DNA from: Priestia megaterium
GTDB lineage: Bacteria; Bacillota; Bacilli; Bacillales; Bacillaceae_H
DNA: 64,000 nt
Reading direction: 5' to 3'
Assembly: GCA_008180335.1 (NCBI GenBank)
Contig: VTEF01000003.1
Span: forward strand, 124,001-188,000
The position numbers were made by a program, and so were the translations under genes. Below are positions 26,550 to 33,506 of the stretch, one piece after another (position 1 is the stretch's first letter; every line of letters starts with the position of its first letter). Below the pieces are notes generated by a model. It worked only from the letters and a program-made list of their open reading frames with translations, did no database searches and was not told where the DNA came from.

Positions 26550-26699
26550 ATGGCAAAACGCAAATCAAATCACATTATTCCGGGAGCGAATGCTGCTGAT
26601 GGCCAAGGGAAAGGCACTGGATATAACGAGGAATTTTCAAATGAACCTTTAACCGAACAACAAAAGCAAAATAATAAAAAACGTAAAAAAAATCAATAA
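26550..26699 (+). CDS. sspO: Acid-soluble spore protein O
   Basis: This 49-residue forespore protein was translated directly from the sequence. It begins [20 protein letters not shown], continues [18 protein letters not shown] and ends NNKKRKKNQ. The pattern KRKxNH-I-G-N, then GKGxGY, then LTExxxQNNKKRKxNQ is that of B. subtilis SspO (CotK). A strong GGAGGTGATAAC lies upstream. The gene is divergent from citB exactly as in B. subtilis. Expected in the spore core, non-essential and DNA-independent. Confidence 0.94.
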   Translation: MAKRKSNHIIPGANAADGQGKGTGYNEEFSNEPLTEQQKQNNKKRKKNQ

Positions 26700-26772
26700 G
26701 CTTGCTTAAAATATCATTTATTACCTTTATTATTTGCTATGTTAATCCACATACTGTAGATAATCTAACAAG

Positions 26773-26799
26773 AAATGCCATGCAGACTGCATGGCATTT
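26773..26799. terminator. Hairpin between sspO and the coiled-coil gene
   Basis: AAATGCCATGCAG and CTGCATGGCATTT are perfect complements with a one-base centre, followed by T residues on the plus strand. It can serve both convergent genes. Confidence 0.7.
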
Positions 26800-26801
26800 T
26801 C

Positions 26802-27062
26802 TTATTGATTAATTTCATTCACAATTCCTTCTAAATCTTGTTGAAACTGTGTTAGACGCTGACGTTGTGTTTCAGAAGCATTCTCAAGTGCATTATTAAT
26901 TTGCTGGTATGTTTCATTAATTTCTTCTTTTAATAGCTTTAACTCATGTCCATACGATGCATCATGCTTAACAATATTTGATTGAGCATATGCATCTAAT
27001 GCTTGTTTATGCCCTTGTTCAGCTGCTTGAAAAGACTGTTGTTTATTCTTATGATATGGCAT
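26802..27062 (-). CDS. Small helical hypothetical protein, 86 aa
   Basis: This hydrophilic Gln/Asn/Glu-rich protein starts MPYHKNKQQSFQAAEQGHKQ and is predicted to be largely alpha-helical and coiled-coil (residues 38-86, LKLLKEEINETYQQINNALE). There is no signal peptide and there are no cysteines. AAAGGAG precedes the ATG by a good distance. Its place inside the spore small-protein cluster suggests a sporulation or late-stationary role, but I do not recognise the family. Confidence 0.65.
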   Translation of the reverse strand: MPYHKNKQQSFQAAEQGHKQALDAYAQSNIVKHDASYGHELKLLKEEINETYQQINNALENASETQRQRLTQFQQDLEGIVNEINQ

Positions 27063-27148
27063 TGTTTTGCTCCTTTCAGTTCGTTCATTTTGTAGTGTGG
27101 CATTTTTTCAGCTTATTCATGCGAAGCTCAAACAGGTTAAAACTGTCG

Positions 27149-27179
27149 CGAATAAAAATGTTTTAGACAACTCACGCTA
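27149..27179 (+). promoter_or_regulatory. Candidate sigma-G promoter of sspP
   Basis: CGAATA (27149-27154) and CACGCTA (27173-27179) are spaced 18 bases. They match the sigma-G elements in five of six and five of seven positions. Confidence 0.35.
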
Positions 27180-27206
27180 ATACAGAACAATAAAGGAGGA
27201 GAAATC

Positions 27207-27350
27207 ATGAACAAAAATGATGGCAAGGATATGCGTAAAAATGCTCCAAAAGGTCATCAAACGGGCCAGCCAGCACCACTTAGCGGCTCACATAAAGTTA
27301 AAAATCGTCAACACACGCGTCAAAAACATAATAGCGGTCATGATATGTAA
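27207..27350 (+). CDS. sspP: Acid-soluble spore protein P
   Basis: This 47-residue protein was translated directly. It begins [20 protein letters not shown], followed by [14 protein letters not shown] and the tail [12 protein letters not shown]. The pattern [34 protein letters not shown] is that of B. subtilis SspP (CotL). AAAGGAGGAG precedes the ATG. In B. subtilis sspO and sspP form an operon. Here an 86-aa gene on the opposite strand lies between them, so they are separate units. Confidence 0.94.
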   Translation: MNKNDGKDMRKNAPKGHQTGQPAPLSGSHKVKNRQHTRQKHNSGHDM

Positions 27351-27356
27351 TCGTAA

Positions 27357-27391
27357 AAATAAAAGCAAGCCAAATGGCTTGCTTTTATTTT
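27357..27391 (+). terminator. Intrinsic terminator of sspP
   Basis: AAAAGCAAGCC and GGCTTGCTTTT with loop AAAT, followed by ATTTTTT. The right arm overlaps the stop of the convergent small gene. Confidence 0.85.
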
Positions 27392-27531
27392 TTATCTTGT
27401 TGCTGATCTTGCATCACTTTTATTTCTGGAGGCACATTTTCTTCTTCACTTGATACCGGCATAATTGCTGAACCAGTTACGATTTCTGTTACTATCTCAT
27501 CGGTTGCTCTGTGTATATTTTTTTTACTCAT
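27385..27531 (-). CDS. Small acidic/glutamine-rich hypothetical protein, 48 aa
   Basis: This short frame is preceded by GAGGAG nine bases before ATG 27531 and is fully open for 48 codons: MSKKNIHRATDEIVTEIVTG then SAIMPVSSEEENVPPE and a Q/D/K tail. There is no membrane segment. Position between sspP and cotM suggests a spore-related small protein, but there is no recognisable family. The start signal is good; the length makes it less certain than the neighbours. Confidence 0.5.
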   Translation of the reverse strand: MSKKNIHRATDEIVTEIVTGSAIMPVSSEEENVPPEIKVMQDQQQDKK

Positions 27532-27656
27532 CTGTAATCGCTCCTCATTATACTCAGTTAGGCCTTTATTTTATTTTGCAAAATAATCTCACTCAAAAAT
27601 ACACTTTGCATATGATGGTAAGGTGAATCATTTTATTTAGATGGAGGAAGACAAAC

Positions 27657-28097
27657 ATGAACAAGAAACATCTGCCAACAAATCAAACGTTTGTAAAAAG
27701 CTTTCAAGAATTATTAGAAGTTGTATTTTCTAATCCTTTCATGAGCTATTTAGACTATGACTCTGTTAGAGTTGATTTGTTTGAGACAGAAGACGCTTAC
27801 ATTGTCGAAGCGGAATTACCAGGTTATCACCCTAAAAATATAATGGTACATGTTCAGGAAGATTCGTTGCACCTTATTGCGACTAAACAAACTATTCACG
27901 AGCTTTTTGACGAATCGAAAAACACATTTAGTAAAGAAACATGTGAAGAAAAAGTAGAAAAAATGATTGATTTCCCTTTTTCCTTGAGAGAGAAAAAAAT
28001 TGAGGGAACGTTTAAAAATTATTTATTAGAAGTTACTATTTTCAAACAGCCTGTAAAAGAAAATCTATCAAAAACAGTTCCAATTGTATTTGAATAA
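27657..28097 (+). CDS. cotM: Alpha-crystallin/Hsp20-like spore coat protein CotM
   Basis: This 146-residue Hsp20-fold protein has an N-terminal variable arm, then the alpha-crystallin domain (about residues 38-140) with YIVEAELPGYHPKNIMVHVQEDSLHLIA and a late YLLEVTI strand. The orientation and location next to sspP match B. subtilis cotM, a sigma-K-controlled outer coat protein. A sigma-K-like start (CATATGATG with AC 16 bases upstream, about 27594-27620) precedes it, which is only suggestive. ATGGAGGAAG provides the ribosome binding site. A generic small heat-shock protein is the alternative. Confidence 0.8.
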   Translation: MNKKHLPTNQTFVKSFQELLEVVFSNPFMSYLDYDSVRVDLFETEDAYIVEAELPGYHPKNIMVHVQEDSLHLIATKQTIHELFDESKNTFSKETCEEKVEKMIDFPFSLREKKIEGTFKNYLLEVTIFKQPVKENLSKTVPIVFE

Positions 28098-28100
28098 ACA

Positions 28101-28130
28101 CGATACCAATAGTTATTGGTATCGCTTTTT
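28101..28130 (+). terminator. Intrinsic terminator of cotM
   Basis: CGATACCAATA and TATTGGTATCG pair around two bases, then CTTTTTCT. Confidence 0.8.
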
Positions 28131-28226
28131 CTATGTTTTCATAAAAATGTTAAACTGAAAACGAATGAAATCAATTATTACTTCTGTTTAAATGATTATT
28201 TAGAACATATTTTATTTAAATTATCA

Positions 28227-29297
28227 TCACTGTGGTAAAAATGTTTTAAACGTCTGTTCATCTAACCGTTTAATCACAGCAGTGAGCAATTTGACACCAT
28301 TTTCGAGATCTTGCTTGCTTACCATTGAAGTATGACTGTGAATATAACGAGAAGCTGCACCAATAACTAAAGTCGGAACGCCTTTTTTATGAAGATGAAA
28401 TTTTCCTCCATCTGTTCCTCCGCCAAGCATAACGTCTACTTGATAAGGGATATTGTGCTCTTCTGCTACTTCAATAACAAAATTTCTTAATTTTGTATTT
28501 GGCACCATCGATGAATCCAAAAATGTAATTAAGGGACCATGACCTAATTTAGCTTTATTCGAATTTCCACCTGGTCCGTCTTCTGCGACACCCACATCGA
28601 GAGCAAAAGCGACATCTGGTTCTACAACATAAGGAGAAGTAGATGCACCTCGAAGACCGACTTCTTCTTGAACAGTCGCTCCGGCAAAAACTGTATTTGG
28701 GTGTTCTTGTTCTTTGAGTGCTTTTAACACCTCAACCGCTAACCAGCATCCTATTCGATTATCTAATGCTTTTGCTAAGATTGTGTCGTGGTCCGGTAAA
28801 ATTTCAAATGGACAAATCGGTACAATCGGATCCCCTACTTTAATGCCCCAATTTTTAACCTGCTCCTTACTTTTTGCTCCTACATCGATAAACATTTCAC
28901 GCATTGGATACACAGCATTTCTTTCTTCCGGCTGCAGTATATGAGGTGGTTTCGACCCAATTACACCCGTATAAGTTTTTTTATCCGTTATAATCGCAAG
29001 ACGTTGTGATAATAATACTTGTGACCACCATCCTCCTAGAGGCACAAACCTTAAATATCCTTCTTTTGTAATTTCACTTACCATAAATGCAACTTCATCC
29101 ATATGTCCTGCAAGCATCACTGTCACGTTTTGGGAGCTCCCATCGACCTTTCCGAAAATACTTCCTAAGCGATCTGTTACGATTGTAGCTCCTATCTTTT
29201 CAATTTCATCACGCATAATAGCGCGTATAGCATGTTCAAATCCCGGTGCTCCATGCTCTTCCGTTAATTTTTTTAGCAACTCCACTTTCTTCACCAT
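28227..29297 (-). CDS. M42-family aminopeptidase (YsdC/YtoP-like)
   Basis: This 356-residue co-catalytic metalloaminopeptidase has the M42/M18-type metal ligands spaced through the chain: AGHMDEVAFMV (His63 and Asp65), AKALDNRIGCW (Asp about 178), ATVQEEVGLRGA (catalytic Glu-Glu about 210-211), ALDVGVAED (Asp about 234) and the final YIHSHTSMV (His about 317). GGGTDGG near 292 is also typical. The family includes tetrahedral dodecameric peptidases such as FrvX, PepA of lactococci and TET. The ATG has no ribosome binding site. A GTG four codons in lies six bases after AGGATGGTG and may be the real start. Confidence 0.92.
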   Translation of the reverse strand: MVKKVELLKKLTEEHGAPGFEHAIRAIMRDEIEKIGATIVTDRLGSIFGKVDGSSQNVTVMLAGHMDEVAFMVSEITKEGYLRFVPLGGWWSQVLLSQRLAIITDKKTYTGVIGSKPPHILQPEERNAVYPMREMFIDVGAKSKEQVKNWGIKVGDPIVPICPFEILPDHDTILAKALDNRIGCWLAVEVLKALKEQEHPNTVFAGATVQEEVGLRGASTSPYVVEPDVAFALDVGVAEDGPGGNSNKAKLGHGPLITFLDSSMVPNTKLRNFVIEVAEEHNIPYQVDVMLGGGTDGGKFHLHKKGVPTLVIGAASRYIHSHTSMVSKQDLENGVKLLTAVIKRLDEQTFKTFLPQ

Positions 29298-29416
29298 CCT
29301 AAAAATGCGTATTTTACAACTTTAGGATGGTGGATTAATTGTTCTTTTATACAAATGAGGAATGATAAACTTTTTTTTTGACAGACTAATACTAAAAGGT
29401 TTAGAGGAGGATTCTA

Positions 29417-30241
29417 TTGCTTCATACTGCATGGAAAGGAAAAATTCATTTTGGATTAATTGATATACCAATTAAATTGCACGGTGCTATTGAAGAAAAA
29501 GATATAAAACTGCGTACACTGCACACTATTTGTCATACGCCTATTCAACAAGAAAAACGCTGTCCACACTGTGAGAGAGAAGTTGAGAAAACAGAACTTG
29601 TAAAAGGTTATGAAACAAGTGCAGGACACTTTATTGCTTTATCTGAAGAAGAGTTGGAAGAACTAAAAAAACGTTTTAATGGGAACAAAACATTAGAACT
29701 AATCCACTTTATTTCACTCGATGATATCGACCCGATTTACTTTGACAAAACCTATTATATTTCACCTAATGACACAAGCATAAAAGCATATCAGATTCTA
29801 ATTCAAGCACTTCAACAAACGAATCAAGTTGGGATTGCAAATGTTCTCCTGTACTCAAAACAACAAATAGCAATTATTCGTCCCTATCATGATGTACTAG
29901 CTCTTCACACACTTCATTTTGAAGAAGAAATCCGCTCACTTACAGATGTTCCTAATATTTCATTATCATACCAAACGAATGAGGAAGATGTACAAGTAGC
30001 CATACAGCTAATTAACAGATTGTCTACATCGTTTCAGCCAGCTATTTATAAAAATGAATACAGAGATGCACTTCAGGAGTTAATTCAACAAAAAATGAAC
30101 AATGAAGACTTGATTAATAAACAAGATAACGCGCATAAGGACATTACAAAATTAATGGAGATGCTGAAATTAAGCATTGACCAATCTGACCTACCTTCAA
30201 AACCGAAGAAACGGCAGCAGTCTTTAAAGAAAAAAGCTTGA
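29417..30241 (+). CDS. ku: Ku, non-homologous end-joining DNA-binding protein
   Basis: This 274-residue bacterial Ku homodimer protein bridges double-strand breaks and recruits LigD. It shows the N-terminal WKGKIHFGLIDIPIKLHGA, the HTICHTPI...CPHCEREV segment (a possible zinc-binding group) and the core YETSAGHFIALSEEELEEL. PIYFDKTYYISPNDTSIKAYQIL, given as landmarks around residues 105-130, completes the ring domain. A lysine-rich C-terminal tail (SKPKKRQQSLKKKA) fits DNA contact. The start is TTG 29417 after GAGGAGG. No ligD gene lies adjacent, unlike ykoV-ykoU of B. subtilis, so the ligase must be elsewhere or absent. Confidence 0.94.
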   Translation: MLHTAWKGKIHFGLIDIPIKLHGAIEEKDIKLRTLHTICHTPIQQEKRCPHCEREVEKTELVKGYETSAGHFIALSEEELEELKKRFNGNKTLELIHFISLDDIDPIYFDKTYYISPNDTSIKAYQILIQALQQTNQVGIANVLLYSKQQIAIIRPYHDVLALHTLHFEEEIRSLTDVPNISLSYQTNEEDVQVAIQLINRLSTSFQPAIYKNEYRDALQELIQQKMNNEDLINKQDNAHKDITKLMEMLKLSIDQSDLPSKPKKRQQSLKKKA

Positions 30242-30281
30242 ATTACACCATTAAAAGTACAAATAATTATACAAAAATAAA

Positions 30282-30311
30282 AAAGCTAACGAAAACTGAT
30301 TCGTTAGCTTT
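30282..30311. terminator. Terminator between ku and the convergent gene
   Basis: AAAGCTAACGAA and TTCGTTAGCTTT pair perfectly. The longer U tract lies on the minus strand (TTTTTTATTTTT). The structure includes the stop codon of the gene at 30304. Confidence 0.8.
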
Positions 30312-30705
30312 GATTTGCAACTGCTGTTTTTGGAATAATGTCCCCATACGTGGTGGGAATTTTGACATATTGCGTCACTTGATGGTTCTCTACAAACACA
30401 ATGAAATTCATATTGTTATCTTGCTCTATTCCTTTTGACTTTGCTTCCATCCATTTAAAACCAAGCTTTTCATTAACATCTTTTACAGTACTTTCGGGTC
30501 CAAATACATATACTTGATCCCACTTAAAATCAAACAGCTTATTAAAATCAACTACTACGTATTCATTTGTTTCTTTTTCTTTCATATTTTCAATTTCATT
30601 AATTAGTTGTTTTTGCAGCTGAGCTTGATTTCGTTCACTGTAAGCACGGTCAATAAAAAAAGTTGCTAACAGTGCTACCAATGTGAATAGTAAAATCTTC
30701 TTCAC
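30304..30705 (-). CDS. Hypothetical membrane-anchored or secreted protein, 133 aa
   Basis: The start is GTG 30705, seven bases after AGGAGG. The N-terminal KKILLFTLVALLATFFIDRAYS is a signal peptide or anchor (residues 2-23), followed by a hydrophilic coiled stretch (24-48) and a compact domain with YVVVDFNKLFDFKWDQVYVF. The latter resembles small exported proteins of Bacillus with unknown role. No catalytic motif is visible. It converges on ku and is a single gene. Confidence 0.65.
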   Translation of the reverse strand: MKKILLFTLVALLATFFIDRAYSERNQAQLQKQLINEIENMKEKETNEYVVVDFNKLFDFKWDQVYVFGPESTVKDVNEKLGFKWMEAKSKGIEQDNNMNFIVFVENHQVTQYVKIPTTYGDIIPKTAVANQS

Positions 30706-31009
30706 TTTTTTATCCTCCTGTCACATTCCCTGTTGTCGGTTACACATACGATGCGACTGTATCCTCTCTTATTCTAGAAAATCCATCAAGAAATTACAAC
30801 TAATATATTAATTTGTCATAAAAACATAAAATACTTAATATTCTATTTATCAATTGACAAACTCTTCTTACGCTCTGTCTAGCCTGCAGAACCTACCTTT
30901 TTCTTAAATTGTCAGTTTCTTTACAACATAATTGTTTAAACATTTTATTTTCATATGTATAAAGAAACAAGTTCTAGGCGAAAATAAATAGAAAAGGCAG
31001 GTTTAAAAA
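30706..31009. other. AT-rich intergenic region
   Basis: About 300 bp between two divergent small membrane-protein genes. It must hold both promoters. No gene, RNA structure or repeat was recognised. Confidence 0.4.
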
Positions 31010-31477
31010 ATGAAACTTTTAACGATATTACTTATTAAATTTGTGACATGCTTAATTGCTTTTGCAATTGGTTTGGATTTATTTTTTGAGGCAACAATTG
31101 TTGACATTGTTTCTTTTAGCCTATTTGTTACAATTGTCTCTTATATGCTAGGAGACCGTATTATTTTACCGGCATTAGGAAATATGGCAGCAACTACATT
31201 TGATTTTGTTCTGACTTATATGAGTGTCTGGATTTTTGGAAGTATACTTTTAGAAAATTACTTACAAATTGCATGGGGGAGTATTTTGTCTGCTGCGATT
31301 ATCACAGCTGTTGAAGTTCTTGTGCACCGCTACTCGCTCACGCACTTTTTCGCTGATCGAACTGCTGCAAATCAGCGTCCAAGGTTTAATCGAAAGCTTG
31401 CTTATGGAACTGAATTTGCTGAAGAACAAGATATAGAATTGAAAGATAATAAAAATAATAAGGAAACTAAAAAATGA
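31010..31477 (+). CDS. yndM: DUF2512 membrane protein, YndM family
   Basis: This 155-residue protein with four hydrophobic segments (about 4-24, 29-48, 58-78, 86-108) and a charged C-terminal tail matches the DUF2512/YndM family: KFVTCLIAFAIGLDLFF, then the conserved YMLGDRIILPALGN loop. Members are found in spore-formers, and YndM is sporulation-associated in B. subtilis. Biochemical function is unknown. The start has a modest GGCAGG upstream. The transcript is closed by the hairpin at 31471-31502. Confidence 0.82.
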   Translation: MKLLTILLIKFVTCLIAFAIGLDLFFEATIVDIVSFSLFVTIVSYMLGDRIILPALGNMAATTFDFVLTYMSVWIFGSILLENYLQIAWGSILSAAIITAVEVLVHRYSLTHFFADRTAANQRPRFNRKLAYGTEFAEEQDIELKDNKNNKETKK

Positions 31478-31502
31478 GTGGTATGCACACCACTCATTTT
31501 TT
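31471..31502. terminator. Terminator of yndM, shared with the Nudix gene
   Basis: AAAATGAGTGGT and ACCACTCATTTT pair perfectly, T run on the plus strand. It lies between two convergent genes. Confidence 0.85.
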
Positions 31503-31513
31503 GCAAGCCGGCT

Positions 31514-31912
31514 TTAATTTAATACATTTAGTAATTTATTTACTGTCGGAACATCAGCTGGAGCCCACTCTAAGCTTTCCAAATCAGCTAATGATTTCCA
31601 TTCAAGTTTTGCATGCTCTTTCGCTTTTGGAGTTCCATCAACAATTTTTGAAGCATATGTAAATAAATGCACAATCACTTTCTCATATTCATACTTCACT
31701 TCTTCAATCTGTTCTCCCACCAAAATTTCACAATCAAGTTCTTCTTTAATTTCACGAATGAGAGCTTGTGAAGGATCTTCTCCTACTTCAATTTTACCTC
31801 CTGGAAACTCCCAAAAGTTAGGCAGTGACATTTTAGGTGAACGAAGCGCACATAAAATATCTCCTTGCTCGTTCTCAATAACAGCTCCCACAACACTTAC
31901 TGTTCTTTTCAT
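31514..31912 (-). CDS. Nudix hydrolase, MutT-like (8-oxo-dGTP diphosphatase type)
   Basis: This 132-residue single Nudix domain has the Nudix box GGKIEVGEDPSQALIREIKEEL at about residues 37-58 with the full GX5EX7REUXEEXGU pattern. NFWEFPGGK just before it is typical of MutT and CtfG-like enzymes that clean oxidised dGTP. ATG 31912 is used because the in-frame GTG three codons upstream belongs to the AAGGAG ribosome binding site. Soluble and monocistronic. The exact substrate is not proven by sequence. Confidence 0.88.
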   Translation of the reverse strand: MKRTVSVVGAVIENEQGDILCALRSPKMSLPNFWEFPGGKIEVGEDPSQALIREIKEELDCEILVGEQIEEVKYEYEKVIVHLFTYASKIVDGTPKAKEHAKLEWKSLADLESLEWAPADVPTVNKLLNVLN

Positions 31913-32028
31913 TTCTTTCACTCCTTGCTTCTATAACTTGTTTAAGCGTACCACATTTTTCTTTATTTTTCTTTTAAAGTTACTAGTGTAACTAAAATGA
32001 TAGGAATAACATGGATTTCTTAGATTAT

Positions 32029-32058
32029 TTGCTTGCTGTCAGAGTAATCTGCTATAGT
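32029..32058 (+). promoter_or_regulatory. Sigma-A-like promoter of the candidate small RNA
   Basis: TTGCTT (32029-32034) and TATAGT (32053-32058) with an 18-base spacer. No coding gene starts within the next 280 bp. Confidence 0.5.
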
Positions 32059-32065
32059 AGATATA

Positions 32066-32228
32066 AGTATTGTTGTAAAATTAACAAACTGAAAATGGCA
32101 TGGTAAAAAATTCAATACGATTCAGAATAAAGGTGTTGGACCTGTAGGAATAAGGCACCATTTGTTTTAGATTGCTGGATATAAAACCTGAAACTGTAAA
32201 AAAAAGACTCTTTTAGAAGAGTCTTTTT
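32066..32228 (+). ncRNA. Candidate small RNA or orphan leader RNA, about 160 nt
   Basis: A promoter-like element (32029-32058) and a strong intrinsic terminator (32201-32228) frame about 160 nt without a credible coding frame: the longest ATG frames are four and about 14 codons, with no ribosome binding site. Complementary segments suggest folding: TTGTT/AACAA at 32070-32087, GGTG/CACC at 32132-32159 and AAATGG/CCATTT at 32093-32163, the last two mutually exclusive. No known riboswitch or RNA family is recognised. It could be a free small RNA, or an attenuated leader for the basic 45-residue gene at 32351. Confidence 0.42.
32201..32228 (+). terminator. Terminator of the candidate small RNA
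   Basis: AAAAAGACTCTT and AAGAGTCTTTTT pair perfectly with a 4-base loop, followed by further T residues. Confidence 0.8.
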
Positions 32229-32350
32229 ATTAATTTCTGTGCTTTAGACTAGTTAAATAACCTTCTCTTTACGTATAATAATAGAGAACCTTACTTTTTT
32301 ATGTATTCAGTTAACATTTTCCTTTATTAATTTAAGGATGGTGAACAAGG

Positions 32351-32488
32351 ATGAAAAATCGAGATAAACGCCGTAAAAAGAAACTTAAATCTTTAAAAGA
32401 TTATTTAAAAAATAAGTTAAAAGATTTAAAGCCAAAAACAAATAAAGGACCTGTGTCTAATTATAAAAATGGTTCTTATAAAAATTAA
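32351..32488 (+). CDS. Small highly basic hypothetical protein, 45 aa
   Basis: ATG 32351 follows AAGGATGGTG at usable spacing. The 45-residue product begins MKNRDKRRKKKLKSLKDYLK and ends with a Gly/Asn/Ser/Tyr tail. About half of the first 30 residues are Lys or Arg, so nucleic-acid or membrane-phosphate binding is conceivable. No family is recognised. It lies between the candidate small RNA and the broken DUF2750 gene. Its stop is one base from that of the convergent pseudogene. Confidence 0.5.
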   Translation: MKNRDKRRKKKLKSLKDYLKNKLKDLKPKTNKGPVSNYKNGSYKN

Positions 32489-32489
32489 C

Positions 32490-32884
32490 TTAATGAAATT
32501 TCCGGCATTTTGATAACTCCCAGTTTAAATCAAATAATAACTGGTCTACATCTATCAGGATTGTGTCTAGTCCATTCCAAAAAACAGATGATAAAATACC
32601 TTGTTTTTTCATACGTAGCAAAAGCTCATTCATAAATGTATCTAGAGAGATCGGTATAACTTTACATGCGTTTACTTGTTCTTTTAAACAGCATTGCGCA
32701 TATTCTTTTAAAGGCCAAACAGGGACAGAAAGCGTATTGTATTCATCTCCTGCCATTTAATATTATTACGTTCATCTAATACGATCCAAACCTCCTGTAA
32801 TTGAGTTACTCGTTGTATAAAGTACTCATAACGAGCATTTGCAGGAGCTTTAACAAACTGCTGAAATTCTGATTGTTTCAACAT
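32490..32884 (-). pseudogene. Frameshifted DUF2750-family gene
   Basis: Two overlapping frames on the minus strand together encode one DUF2750 protein. The first starts at ATG 32884 (GGAGGG six bases upstream; MLKQSEFQQFVKAPANARYE) and reads through VWIVLDERNN before leaving frame and stopping at 32708. The second covers MAGDEYNTLSVPVWPLKEYA from 32756 down to the stop at 32490, with the family's VPVWP and the C-terminal DLNWEL stretch. Adding a single base in the ATTAAATGG stretch near 32757-32762 joins the halves into a protein of about 131 residues. DUF2750 proteins are small, of unknown function. A true mutation, an assembly error, or reinitiation at the inner ATG are all possible. Confidence 0.72.
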
Positions 32885-32953
32885 ATTGTTCCCTCCAGTA
32901 TTCGTATTAGGTAAAGTTATCACTCACATTAATAAATTCTATATTTGTATATA

Positions 32954-32982
32954 CTGAGGGAGAATACCTTATTCTCCCTCAG
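32954..32982. repeat. Perfect inverted repeat without T run
   Basis: CTGAGGGAGAATA and TATTCTCCCTCAG, 13-bp arms around a 3-base centre, lie about 70 bp upstream of the DUF2750 start. They could be a protein-binding dyad or an RNA hairpin; neither strand continues with a U tract. Confidence 0.5.
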
Positions 32983-33025
32983 ATTAGTGTATTACATCAT
33001 CTATATGTTTATCGCATTGTGACAA

Positions 33026-33037
33026 TTACAGTTGTAA
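33026..33037. promoter_or_regulatory. TTACA-GT-TGTAA palindrome, copy 1
   Basis: TTACAGTTGTAA occurs here and again at 40127-40138 before an MFS gene; both are preceded by AT. This copy runs directly into the terminator-like hairpin at 33036-33073, with no gene in between. Confidence 0.3.
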
Positions 33038-33073
33038 GTAGTAAGTTTTTTACAATAACTTACTACTTTTTAA
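33036..33073 (+). terminator. Orphan terminator-like hairpin
   Basis: AAGTAGTAAGTT (33036-33047) and AACTTACTACTT (33057-33068) pair, followed by TTTT. No plus-strand gene lies upstream for about 550 bp, so what it ends is unclear. Confidence 0.5.
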
Positions 33074-33228
33074 AAATTTATATACAGATAGACATCATAG
33101 TCACACTATCTTTTATTCAACTAATGTTACTTTCTTTTACTCTAAATATATAGTATGTATTATCTTCCTAAAGAATCACTATTTATTTAATTAAGATTGT
33201 TTAATATTCTAAGAACTGCATAGAAAAA

Positions 33229-33255
33229 GCGTTCCTGCTAGAAAGTAGAAACGCT
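33229..33255 (-). terminator. Second minus-strand terminator behind the McrBC-like locus
   Basis: On the minus strand AGCGTTTC and GGAACGCT pair (one G-T), then TTTTTCT follows. Confidence 0.5.
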
Positions 33256-33312
33256 CAATTAAAATATCCTATACAAAAGGGGCTCTTTAGATTGAGTTGT
33301 GACAAAATAAAA

Positions 33313-33339
33313 AAGCCTAGTTACTAAATAACCAGGCTT
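33313..33339 (-). terminator. First minus-strand terminator behind the McrBC-like locus
   Basis: AAGCCTGGTTA and TAACTAGGCTT pair with one mismatch around a 5-base loop, followed by TTTTTTATTTT on the minus strand, 15 bp after the stop of the small gene at 33354. Confidence 0.65.
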
Positions 33340-33353
33340 GGTTTTATATATGT

Positions 33354-33476
33354 TTAGCTGCATAAAAACTCCATAGAAATAAACCAGCTAAAAGAGTAGT
33401 TGTCTTCGCTTTTAACCGATTCAAAATGATTGTTAATATACCCTTGATTTATCAATGTCGCTCCCTTTAAAACCAA
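33354..33476 (-). CDS. Possible small third gene of the McrBC-like operon, 40 aa
   Basis: A strong GGAGGAG (33488-33482) lies five bases before TTG 33476, and the frame stays open for 40 codons: MVLKGATLINQGYINNHFES with a C-terminal WFISMEFLCS. It starts 30 bp after the nuclease stop and ends 15 bp before a terminator, so it sits exactly where a third operon gene would be. There is no recognisable domain. The ribosome binding site is better than that of the nuclease gene. A chance frame cannot be ruled out at this length. Confidence 0.4.
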   Translation of the reverse strand: MVLKGATLINQGYINNHFESVKSEDNYSFSWFISMEFLCS

Positions 33477-33506
33477 CTTAACTCCTCCATAAAATTTACT
33501 GCACAG

